A stretch of 17,335 nucleotides of DNA from JACQHJ01 sp038063075 (GTDB taxonomy: Bacteria; Patescibacteriota; Microgenomatia; Levybacterales; UBA12049). Below are positions 1 through 5,635 of the stretch, piece by piece. The stretch lies in NCBI GenBank assembly GCA_038063075.1, contig JBBTVW010000052.1:1-17335 (forward strand). Direction: 5' to 3'. The notes beneath the pieces are model-generated. The model saw nothing but the letters and a program-made list of their open reading frames with translations, was not told where the DNA came from and did no database searches. Made by a program: the position numbers and the translations under genes. The stretch's first letter is position 1, and the number at the start of each line of letters is the position of its first letter.

Positions 1-45
1 TGGCTACATAAGCCACCACCTGTTTATCAAGAACCTGTTAGGTAA
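1..45 (+). CDS. C-terminal tail of an upstream gene (partial)
   Basis: Frame 1 is open from the window edge and ends at a TAA at 43-45. It gives a 14-residue proline-rich tail (WLHKPPPVYQEPVR). Nothing in it identifies a family. It is called a gene end because the frame is open, the tail looks like an ordinary hydrophilic C-terminus, and a promoter for the tRNA pair begins directly after it. A chance open frame of this length cannot be excluded. Confidence 0.4.
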   Translation, partial: WLHKPPPVYQEPVR

Positions 46-47
46 GC

Positions 48-76
48 TTCAAAATAGATTCAAATTTTGATATACT
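48..76 (+). promoter_or_regulatory. Promoter of the tRNA-Cys/tRNA-Ile unit
   Basis: A -35 box TTCAAA (48-53), a 17-base spacer and a -10 box TATACT (71-76) are seen. Transcription would start near 83, about nine bases before tRNA-Cys. The same TATACT -10 box recurs in front of glyA. This is a sigma70-type assignment by consensus only. Confidence 0.6.
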
Positions 77-91
77 AGAAGGCATAAACAG

Positions 92-164
92 GGCGCGGTG
101 GTGAAGTGGCTAACACAGCTGTTTGCAAAACAGTCATTCGTCGGTTCGAGTCCGATCCGCGCCT
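92..164 (+). tRNA. tRNA-Cys (anticodon GCA)
   Basis: The cloverleaf can be drawn by hand. The acceptor stem is GGCGCGG (92-98) with CCGCGCC (157-163). The anticodon stem GCTGT/ACAGT (118-122 and 130-134) encloses loop TTGCAAA, with GCA at 125-127. The T arm is GTCGG/CCGAT (140-144 and 152-156) with loop TTCGAGT. The discriminator base is T164, the U73 expected of tRNA-Cys. The D stem is short (GTG/CAC). CCA is not encoded after the discriminator, so a CCA-adding enzyme must complete the end. Confidence 0.95.
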
Positions 165-179
165 CAGAAAATAAAATTT

Positions 180-251
180 GGGTCGTTAGTTCACTGGTAG
201 AACGCTTCTCTGATAAAGAAGAGGCAGATAGTTCGATTCTATCACGACCCA
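180..251 (+). tRNA. tRNA-Ile (anticodon GAT)
   Basis: The acceptor stem is GGGTCGT (180-186) with ACGACCC (244-250), followed by discriminator A251. The D stem is GTTC/GAAC. The anticodon stem CTTCT/AGAAG (205-209 and 217-221) carries loop CTGATAA, with GAT at 212-214. The T arm is GATAG/CTATC (227-231 and 239-243) with loop TTCGATT. CCA is not encoded. The gene lies 15 bases after tRNA-Cys with no promoter between them, so the two are probably one transcript. Confidence 0.95.
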
Positions 252-367
252 CACTAATTTCTTCATTTGACATTTGTCATATAGCTAAGTTCGTTGTATT
301 TATATATTTTTTTTGAAAAAGAGTATTTAATAGGACTTCATAATTTTGTTATTTAAAAAGGTTACAG

Positions 368-397
368 TTGACACAGTCTTTACAAGTTATCTATTAT
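368..397 (+). promoter_or_regulatory. Promoter of the first surface-protein operon, leaderless type
   Basis: A perfect -35 TTGACA (368-373) is followed 18 bases later by TATTAT (392-397). The expected transcription start falls at about 404, which is the GTG start codon of the next gene. No Shine-Dalgarno sequence fits in between, so the message is probably leaderless. Confidence 0.6.
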
Positions 398-403
398 TAA
401 TAT

Positions 404-1570
404 GTGGATCCTAATTTGAACGATCAAAATGTACCACCTAAGCCTACGTCTAGCGTGGGAAACGTTGTTCCGTCTGTAAGTTCTCAATCTCAAGTTGCAA
501 GCCAAGAACCAATAGTGGTACCCCAAACAACTCAGCCTGAGCCAGTATTGCCACAAGCAACTCCTTTATCAGCACCTAGTTCTTTTGCAAAGCCAATAAC
601 ACAAACCTCCTCAAATATTAGTGATAAACCAAATAATGATTCAGAGGAGTTTTATCCTAAGGGCCCAAAAATAAATCGAAAAGTAGCTCTTGGTGTTTTC
701 GTTTTTTTAATGATTATTACTCTTCCCGCAACAGTTTTTATTGCAAGACAACCTCAAAGTATTCAAAGTGGCGCTGCAAATGAGTTAACATCAGAAACAG
801 TAGTTGCAATTATTAATGGCCAAAACATATTAGAAAAAGACTTAGAAAAAGTAGCTAGTGAACAATATGACACAGAAGCAATTGATAGAGAAGCTTTAAA
901 AGATGCTTTAAATACTGTAATTGAAAGAAAGATTTTGGAAATTGAAAAAGAAAAATTAGGATTAGATCCATTGGATTCTGAAATTGAAGAAAAGGTAAAA
1001 GATGGATTCGAGTCAATTCAAGCATACTATGAAGTATTAAAAGATAAAATTACCGCCTCTCAAACGAAAAATTGGGATGTTTATACAATTGCGTATTGGC
1101 TTCCAATGACAGGGGAAAGGCAAAGTTTAACTAATCAGGAGACAAAAGATGTGCAAAAACAGCAAGAGGATGGGCTTAAAGCAATTGAGGAAGCTAGAGC
1201 TCAGTTGCAGACAAGTAAAACTGCGTTACAAATAGCAAGAGATATTGTCAAAAAGTACTCTTCATTAAAAGAAATCTTAGGTGTAAATGGATATTTGCTT
1301 AGAGATATTGAGCAAGGAGCAAATTTATCTGATGTAGAAAATCCAAGAAAGTATACTTTTGAATCTGCAAATAAGGGTCAAGCCTTTTTTGATACTTTGT
1401 ATTCTTTAAAAAATGCTGGTGAAGTTAAAAAATATGTTTCAGATAAAAATAGTGGTGGTGGAGCAATAGAGCTTGTAAGCGCAAATCCAAATGCGTCTTT
1501 TGATACTTATGAGGCTTGGCTTAAGTCTAAAAATACACAATCTTTAGTCACAATAGTATTTTCATTATGA
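404..1570 (+). CDS. Membrane-anchored SurA-N-like protein with a long N-terminal tail
   Basis: 388 residues. Residues 1-90 are a Pro/Ser/Thr/Gln-rich, presumably disordered tail. Residues 93-115 form one hydrophobic segment ending in LPATVFIARQ, and GAA follows at 123-125. Residues 131-200 (VVAIINGQNILEKDLEKV onward) resemble the N-terminal helical domain of SurA/PrsA-type chaperone-isomerases. A Gln/Glu/Lys-rich, probably coiled-coil stretch lies at about 245-285. I see no rotamase (parvulin) signature, so enzyme activity is unsupported; a chaperone or scaffold outside the membrane is more likely. The GTG at 404 is chosen because no in-frame ATG occurs before residue 103 and the promoter points at it. 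The stop overlaps the next start (ATGA), which indicates an operon. The call rests on the INGxxI motif and helix pattern, so the family is moderately sure. Confidence 0.65.
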   Translation: MDPNLNDQNVPPKPTSSVGNVVPSVSSQSQVASQEPIVVPQTTQPEPVLPQATPLSAPSSFAKPITQTSSNISDKPNNDSEEFYPKGPKINRKVALGVFVFLMIITLPATVFIARQPQSIQSGAANELTSETVVAIINGQNILEKDLEKVASEQYDTEAIDREALKDALNTVIERKILEIEKEKLGLDPLDSEIEEKVKDGFESIQAYYEVLKDKITASQTKNWDVYTIAYWLPMTGERQSLTNQETKDVQKQQEDGLKAIEEARAQLQTSKTALQIARDIVKKYSSLKEILGVNGYLLRDIEQGANLSDVENPRKYTFESANKGQAFFDTLYSLKNAGEVKKYVSDKNSGGGAIELVSANPNASFDTYEAWLKSKNTQSLVTIVFSL

Positions 1571-2142
1571 GAAAAATAGTAATTAGTTTTGTATTTATTT
1601 TTGTCTTCCTATTAGGCTTTGTCTATTCGTCTCAGGCTGCTAATAAGGTAACTAATCAAAGATGTCTCACAATTACAGGTACATTTACTGCAAAAAATTG
1701 GGTAGGTGGCACAATGATGGTAGGTTGTGGTGGAGATAATGGAAAGTATTGTAAAGGACAAGTTGAAAAAGTTAAGCCCGGTAAGAAATTTACCCTTACT
1801 AAATGCTCTTGTCCTCCATATGCAAACGGATGTTTGGTTGTAGGAAGAAACCTTAAGTTAAAAAATGATGGTCCGCAAAATAGACCAAGAGTAAGAGTTA
1901 TAGGCGATAAGGTTCCAAATAAATGTACTTTAGATGTAAAGAAAAATGTTTGTGGTAGAAATGGTGATGTAATAACTGGTAATTTTAAAGTTACTTGTAA
2001 AAAAGATGTTTGTCCAGTTCCTGCTCAAGTATTAAATGTAAAAGTAACCTGCCCAAATTGTCAGACCAAAGATGCTAACACTACGGCAGATGAAACAACA
2101 GATGAGACAGAGCAAGACACAACAGGAGAGGATCAAACCTAA
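1567..2142 (+). CDS. Secreted cysteine-rich protein, unknown function
   Basis: 191 residues. A clear signal peptide covers residues 1-25 (MRKIVIS, hydrophobic core, SSQAA). The mature part holds 12 cysteines, an even number that suits disulfide bonding outside the cell. They include CSC, and CPNC near the end of the folded region. The last 30 residues are rich in Thr, Asp and Glu, like a flexible acidic linker. I recognise no family. The gene overlaps the preceding stop by four bases and ends one base before the next start codon, so it is translated within the same operon as the cohesin-like surface protein. An envelope role is inferred from the signal peptide and neighbours; a partner role to that surface protein is a guess. 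Confidence 0.75.
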   Translation: MRKIVISFVFIFVFLLGFVYSSQAANKVTNQRCLTITGTFTAKNWVGGTMMVGCGGDNGKYCKGQVEKVKPGKKFTLTKCSCPPYANGCLVVGRNLKLKNDGPQNRPRVRVIGDKVPNKCTLDVKKNVCGRNGDVITGNFKVTCKKDVCPVPAQVLNVKVTCPNCQTKDANTTADETTDETEQDTTGEDQT

Positions 2143-3351
2143 ATGAAATTAAATGCTTTTAGAAAAAAATTATTAATTATTGGCGCAATATTGCTTTTAG
2201 TGTTTGCACTTCCTGTAACTGTATATCTTGTACAGCAACAGCAAACATTGCAACAGGGTGCAGCTGGTGAGAAAAATCTTTCCTTAAAACCTGCTACTCA
2301 AAAGACTAAGGTAGGAGACACTGTTAAATTAACGGTAGTATTGCATCCACAAGGTGTTGCGGTTAAATATGTAAATCTTGTTATTAATTATGATAGCGGT
2401 AAATTAGAAGCAAAACAAGGAAGTTTTAATAAAAATGATAAATTTCCATTTGAAGTTAAAAGTAGAAAATTTGAAGATGGTAAGATTATTTTAGAGCTTC
2501 AAACGAATGATCCTAAAAAATTTGTAACTAAACAAATTAATATTGGTACATTATCTTTTAGAGCTTTATCTACAACTGATGGTGACAATGCAAAAGTTTC
2601 TTTTGGAAATATTAAAACAGTGGTTAAGGGCGCAGGTGGTAAAAAACTTTCTTACCAATTTGTTAATGCACAAGTAGTTATTGAAAAAGGAACATCTGCT
2701 TGCTTGCAAAATGAGGGTCAATGTTCTTGGGATCCTGTTTCAGGAGCAGTTTCATATAACTATAAAGTTTTTGAGGGAAAAGATGAAAAATTAATTAAAG
2801 AGGGCAAAGTTGATGCTAATGTTACTAAAATAACTTTCCCAGTAAATACAGAAGATGAAACTCTTTATAAATGCACAGTAACTGCAACTAATAAATGCGG
2901 AACAGGACCAGAAGGACAAGATACAGACACTTGTGTTCCTGTTACATCTACCCCAACACATACACCAACCAATACGCCAACGTCAACCCTTACGCCAACA
3001 TCAACACATACACCTACTCAAACACCAACGGAGACTCCAACGGAGACGGTTACGCCTACAGAAACTCTAACTCCTACAGAATCAGTGACGCCAACAGAGA
3101 CTCCTACGCCTACTGAAGGCCTAAGTTCAACTCCAACTGAATTTATTGCAACTAACACTCCAACTCCTACAACTGTAAAAATTGTTACATCTACGCCTAC
3201 AAGAATAGTAACAACTACGCAGTTTGTGCCAACAAGCTCGTCAACTCCTGCACCAACACTTCCTGCAACAGGAAACAATGTAGTAGCTATTGGTGCTTTA
3301 GTGGCAACAGCACTTGCGATAATAGGTGGATTACTTTTATTAGTTCTCTAA
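2143..3351 (+). CDS. Cohesin-like surface protein with Pro/Thr linker and LPxTG-type C-terminus
   Basis: 402 residues. An N-terminal hydrophobic anchor or signal occupies 8-30 and continues into LPVTVYLVQQQQ, with GAA at 39-41. Residues about 45-182 look like a cohesin-type beta sandwich (VGDTVKLTVVL, then VNLVINYDSGKLE, then IGTLSFRAL). Residues about 186-266 resemble a fibronectin-III domain containing five cysteines. Residues 268-372 are a Thr-Pro-Thr linker. LPATG stands at 373-377, followed by a hydrophobic segment to the last residue. This is the layout of a sortase substrate, but the usual basic tail after the membrane segment is missing. The ATG follows the previous stop directly; a purine-rich AGGAGAGG (2124-2131) lies 11 bases upstream and could serve as a ribosome site. 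The protein likely displays its cohesin-like domain on the cell surface; no dockerin partner was found in the window. Confidence 0.75.
   Translation: MKLNAFRKKLLIIGAILLLVFALPVTVYLVQQQQTLQQGAAGEKNLSLKPATQKTKVGDTVKLTVVLHPQGVAVKYVNLVINYDSGKLEAKQGSFNKNDKFPFEVKSRKFEDGKIILELQTNDPKKFVTKQINIGTLSFRALSTTDGDNAKVSFGNIKTVVKGAGGKKLSYQFVNAQVVIEKGTSACLQNEGQCSWDPVSGAVSYNYKVFEGKDEKLIKEGKVDANVTKITFPVNTEDETLYKCTVTATNKCGTGPEGQDTDTCVPVTSTPTHTPTNTPTSTLTPTSTHTPTQTPTETPTETVTPTETLTPTESVTPTETPTPTEGLSSTPTEFIATNTPTPTTVKIVTSTPTRIVTTTQFVPTSSSTPAPTLPATGNNVVAIGALVATALAIIGGLLLLVL
2944..3129 (+). repeat. Degenerate Thr-Pro-Thr coding repeat
   Basis: This stretch repeats ACxCCxACx-type units and encodes the TPT/TET/TPTE linker of the surface protein. 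It also generates spurious open frames on the other strand and in a second frame. Such tracts vary in length between strains because they slip at replication; that is general knowledge, not something seen here. Confidence 0.8.
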
Positions 3352-3360
3352 TAAGTTAAA

Positions 3361-4575
3361 TTAAGCAGCGTGAGGTAAATAGTAGTCTATGTCTTGAATT
3401 TCTCCAGCAACACTTTTTGCAATAATTACTTGATTTCCTTCTTTTTGTATCCATGGAACAGTATATGGTTGCTCAAGCATTTGTCTTGCAATTTCTCTGC
3501 TTTGATCCATATTGCCTGCATTAATAAAAAGGGTATGTGTTTGATAAAAGTCACCATTTGGATTACCTGCATTTTTAACAGCTTGTCTAAATGGATATTC
3601 AGCTTGTTCCAAAACCATATCTAGGGCATCTTGAGGAACATGTACGCCATTTCCCAGTCTTTGTCTTGGCACATTTAATCTAAAGACCCTGTTTGGAAGT
3701 TCTGTTAATCCAGGCTGTCTAACCTCAAGTGGTTTTACCTCTGTTTCAATAGCAATCATAGATGGAAACTGGCCCTCTTGATACGCTTCTAAAAATGGAA
3801 ATGGCATTTTATCTCTAAGTGCAGCTTGTTGGATTTGATAATCAAGCATCATTTCTTGAACACTTCCAGGAAGAGAACTAAAGGCAAGACTTGGCATACC
3901 ATCTTTATATATTTCTTCTGGTCTATATTTTCCTTGGAATAAAAGTAGAGGATCTACTGCAGTTAGATATTCTGACTCACTTCTTGAGAAAACACCTAAA
4001 ACATTAATATCTCCGGTTCTGTGATCTTCAACAGCAGCAACAGTTGGCCTATCAGTCATTGTTGCCATTCTTAAAGCTGTAATAGAGGTTGCAATTACTA
4101 CGTCTGGATGATCAATATTTCTTCTTATAAAGCCTTCAATTCCTTCAGTTCTTACTTCAGTTTCAATAAGTTTTTGTTGTGATTTTTTTGCACCAAGCCC
4201 TCCGCATCCTTCAGGCATTCGATCAATACTTGATGAAAGACCATTGTAATGACCCAAAGCTATAAAATCACCATGTGTAAATGCAGGATGATGCATTAAA
4301 TCTGAGTAATAATCCAAACTTCCAGCGGTTGCTATTGAATCAATTTCCATAGCTTTTTGGGGTACAGGGGTAATAAGTCTTGCATCAGCACATCTTTTAA
4401 TTACCCTAAGATTACCACTGTCTCTAGTTTCTCTCCAACTAGTTTTTCTTCTACTAGCCTCAGCTGACCTATTGTCTACCAGAATAGAACCAGGAGTTAT
4501 TATTAAAGCTTCTCTTGCTCTAACCTCGGGGCCTCTTAATATTCTTATTTGTTCAAGTTCAATGCCACTTATCAC
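3361..4575 (-). CDS. Large beta-carbonic-anhydrase-like protein with C-terminal extension
   Basis: 404 residues from the GTG at 4575. The first half follows the beta-carbonic anhydrase pattern: CADAR at 62-66 (the Cys-x-Asp-x-Arg zinc and catalytic pair), IATAGSLDYY at 81-90 like the NAG..GSLEYA segment, FIALGHY with His109, and CGG with Cys124. In normal enzymes the His and second Cys are three residues apart (HxxC). Here 14 residues separate them, so the site is altered or carries an insertion. TVAAVEDHRTGDINVLGVF (178-196) recalls the family's late G.vyD..tG.v strand. Residues about 200-404 match nothing I know. The frame runs further upstream to a TTG at 4629, but that region contains the promoter (TTGAAA-17-TATAAT), so the GTG is preferred. 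Carbonate chemistry is uncertain; a zinc-binding relative with another role is equally possible. Confidence 0.6.
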   Translation of the reverse strand: MISGIELEQIRILRGPEVRAREALIITPGSILVDNRSAEASRRKTSWRETRDSGNLRVIKRCADARLITPVPQKAMEIDSIATAGSLDYYSDLMHHPAFTHGDFIALGHYNGLSSSIDRMPEGCGGLGAKKSQQKLIETEVRTEGIEGFIRRNIDHPDVVIATSITALRMATMTDRPTVAAVEDHRTGDINVLGVFSRSESEYLTAVDPLLLFQGKYRPEEIYKDGMPSLAFSSLPGSVQEMMLDYQIQQAALRDKMPFPFLEAYQEGQFPSMIAIETEVKPLEVRQPGLTELPNRVFRLNVPRQRLGNGVHVPQDALDMVLEQAEYPFRQAVKNAGNPNGDFYQTHTLFINAGNMDQSREIARQMLEQPYTVPWIQKEGNQVIIAKSVAGEIQDIDYYLPHAA

Positions 4576-4584
4576 GAAGATCAA

Positions 4585-4613
4585 ATTATATTCCAAATAG
4601 CTTTTCTTTTCAA
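4585..4613 (-). promoter_or_regulatory. Promoter of the large carbonic-anhydrase-like gene
   Basis: Read on the minus strand, TTGAAA (4613-4608), a 17-base spacer and a perfect TATAAT (4590-4585) stand before the GTG at 4575, with nine bases between the -10 box and the GTG. The start of transcription would fall at or a few bases before the GTG. This site excludes the longer TTG-initiated reading frame. Confidence 0.7.
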
Positions 4614-4615
4614 GA

Positions 4616-4644
4616 TTGAAATTAATCAAAGGATTTAGTATATT
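4616..4644 (+). promoter_or_regulatory. Promoter of the small carbonic-anhydrase-like gene and dcd
   Basis: TTGAAA (4616-4621), 17 bases, TATATT (4639-4644), then seven bases to the ATG at 4652. Its -35 box lies two bases from the -35 box of the opposite promoter. The first bases of this box (TTG at 4616) could be mistaken for a start codon of a longer frame. Confidence 0.7.
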
Positions 4645-4651
4645 ACGACTT

Positions 4652-5059
4652 ATGTCCCATGTAGATGAAACATTTTTTACGCGTGTAGGTTGTATGGATG
4701 GAAGAGCCCAGACCCCAGTCAGACTTTTTGGTGAGAAAAAGTTTGGCGCAGAATTTCCAGATACAATAACAGAAGCTGGAAAAGTTGGAACCTTAGCTCA
4801 CAGTCCATCTGAAGATTTTTTGCATAGGCTAAAGACAAAACTTGATATTTCAATAGAAAAACATAATTCAAAAGGAATACTAGTTCATGGGCACGAGGAG
4901 TGTGCTGGAAACCCAGTTGATAATAAAACTCATAGAAAACACGTTAAGGAAAGTGTACAAGTAATTAAAAAACTTATTAAAAGTAAAGTTCCAGTAATTG
5001 GAGTTTTCGTCAAAAGATCTTCTAAAAATCCAAAGCAGTGGGTAGTAGAAGCGTTATAA
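4652..5059 (+). CDS. Small beta-carbonic-anhydrase-like protein
   Basis: 135 residues from the ATG at 4652. It carries CMDGR at 14-18 (Cys14, Asp16, Arg18) and GHEEC at 80-84 (His81, Cys84). That is the full Cys-Asp-Arg and His-x-x-Cys zinc set of beta-carbonic anhydrases, in the right order, with FPDTITEAGKVGTL between them. VPVIGVFVKR (113-122) fits the last strand. It is shorter than typical enzymes (about 165-220 residues) and belongs to the compact 'CMDGRxQxPV' type that I recall from other anaerobes, whose function is not settled. A longer frame begins with TTG at 4616, inside the -35 box, and is rejected. The stop lies three bases before dcd, so the two are probably cotranscribed. Zinc binding is likely; hydration of CO2 is plausible but unproven. 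Confidence 0.7.
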   Translation: MSHVDETFFTRVGCMDGRAQTPVRLFGEKKFGAEFPDTITEAGKVGTLAHSPSEDFLHRLKTKLDISIEKHNSKGILVHGHEECAGNPVDNKTHRKHVKESVQVIKKLIKSKVPVIGVFVKRSSKNPKQWVVEAL

Positions 5060-5062
5060 TTT

Positions 5063-5635
5063 ATGGTTTTATCAGATAAAGATATTAAGGTAGCCCTAAA
5101 GCAAGGCAAAATTAAAATTAAACCCTCAATTGATTTAAAAACCCAACTTGGATCAAACTCTATTGACTTGCGACTGGGAAAAGTTTTTCGTATTTTTGAT
5201 CATAGTAAATATGCATATATTGATCCGTTTAAGAAAGATATTGGAGAAGCCGTTACAAGAGAAGTAAAGATAAAAGAAGGGGAGCCATTTATTATTCAAC
5301 CTGGTGACTTTGTATTAGGCACAACTGTTGAGTATATTGAATTACCAGATGATTTAGTGGGAAGTTTGGAGGGAAGAAGCAGTATTGGCAGACTTGGAAT
5401 AGTTGTTCATTCAACAGCAGCAAGTATTGAGTGTGGTTTTAGGGGAAATATTACATTAGAGCTTGCTAATATGGGAAAAATGCCTGTTGCCCTGTATTCA
5501 AATATGAGAATCTGTGCAGTAGCTTTTATGCAGATGACAAGTAGTGCAGATGTGCCATATTTTAAGAAAAAAAGTGCAAAGTACTTAGGTCAGAAAAATC
5601 CTTTAGAATCAAGGTTTGGAAAAGAAAAATCTTAG
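5063..5635 (+). CDS. dcd: dCTP deaminase
   Basis: 190 residues, the usual Dcd length. The enzyme deaminates dCTP to dUTP (some relatives go straight to dUMP) and supplies uridine nucleotides for thymidylate synthesis. SNSIDLRLG (31-39), SLEGRSSIGRLGIVVHSTA (101-119), the catalytic Glu133 within NITLELAN, and the C-terminal KYLGQ...SR segment (174-184) all match. One oddity is that the usual IDPGF is IECGF at 122-126. The trimeric fold is shared with dUTPase, but the length and C-terminus identify Dcd. I cannot tell mono- from bifunctional enzyme by eye. It sits three bases after the small carbonic-anhydrase-like gene without a ribosome site, and its last four bases overlap the end of the convergent acyltransferase gene. 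Confidence 0.92.
   Translation: MVLSDKDIKVALKQGKIKIKPSIDLKTQLGSNSIDLRLGKVFRIFDHSKYAYIDPFKKDIGEAVTREVKIKEGEPFIIQPGDFVLGTTVEYIELPDDLVGSLEGRSSIGRLGIVVHSTAASIECGFRGNITLELANMGKMPVALYSNMRICAVAFMQMTSSADVPYFKKKSAKYLGQKNPLESRFGKEKS

Noticed and set aside
267..280. TTGACA with TGACA/TGTCA inverted repeat after tRNA-Ile, as promoter or terminator
   Set aside because: There is no -10 box at a usable distance, and the five-base arms with a two-base centre cannot form a convincing terminator hairpin.
49..316. Open reading frames on both strands over 49-273 and 98-316
   Set aside because: They lie across two well-formed tRNA genes and have no family features; they are chance frames.
402..419. ATG at 402 as the start of the first operon
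   Set aside because: It opens a five-codon frame that ends at TGA 417-419; the long frame begins with the GTG at 404 that overlaps it.
3018..3278. Antisense frame rich in Val-Gly-Val and a second-frame Tyr/Asn-rich frame at 2895-3116
   Set aside because: Both are by-products of the Thr-Pro coding repeat read in the wrong frame.
4576..4629. TTG at 4629 (minus) as start of the large carbonic-anhydrase-like gene
   Set aside because: This stretch contains TTGAAA-17-TATAAT reading into the GTG at 4575, so it is promoter, not coding.
4616..4651. TTG at 4616 as start of the small carbonic-anhydrase-like gene
   Set aside because: The TTG is part of the -35 box TTGAAA and the extra 12 residues would be encoded by the promoter; the ATG at 4652 matches the predicted transcript start.
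5055..5060. TATAAT directly before dcd
   Set aside because: Only two bases separate it from the ATG, too close for initiation; it arises from the Leu codon and stop of the preceding gene.
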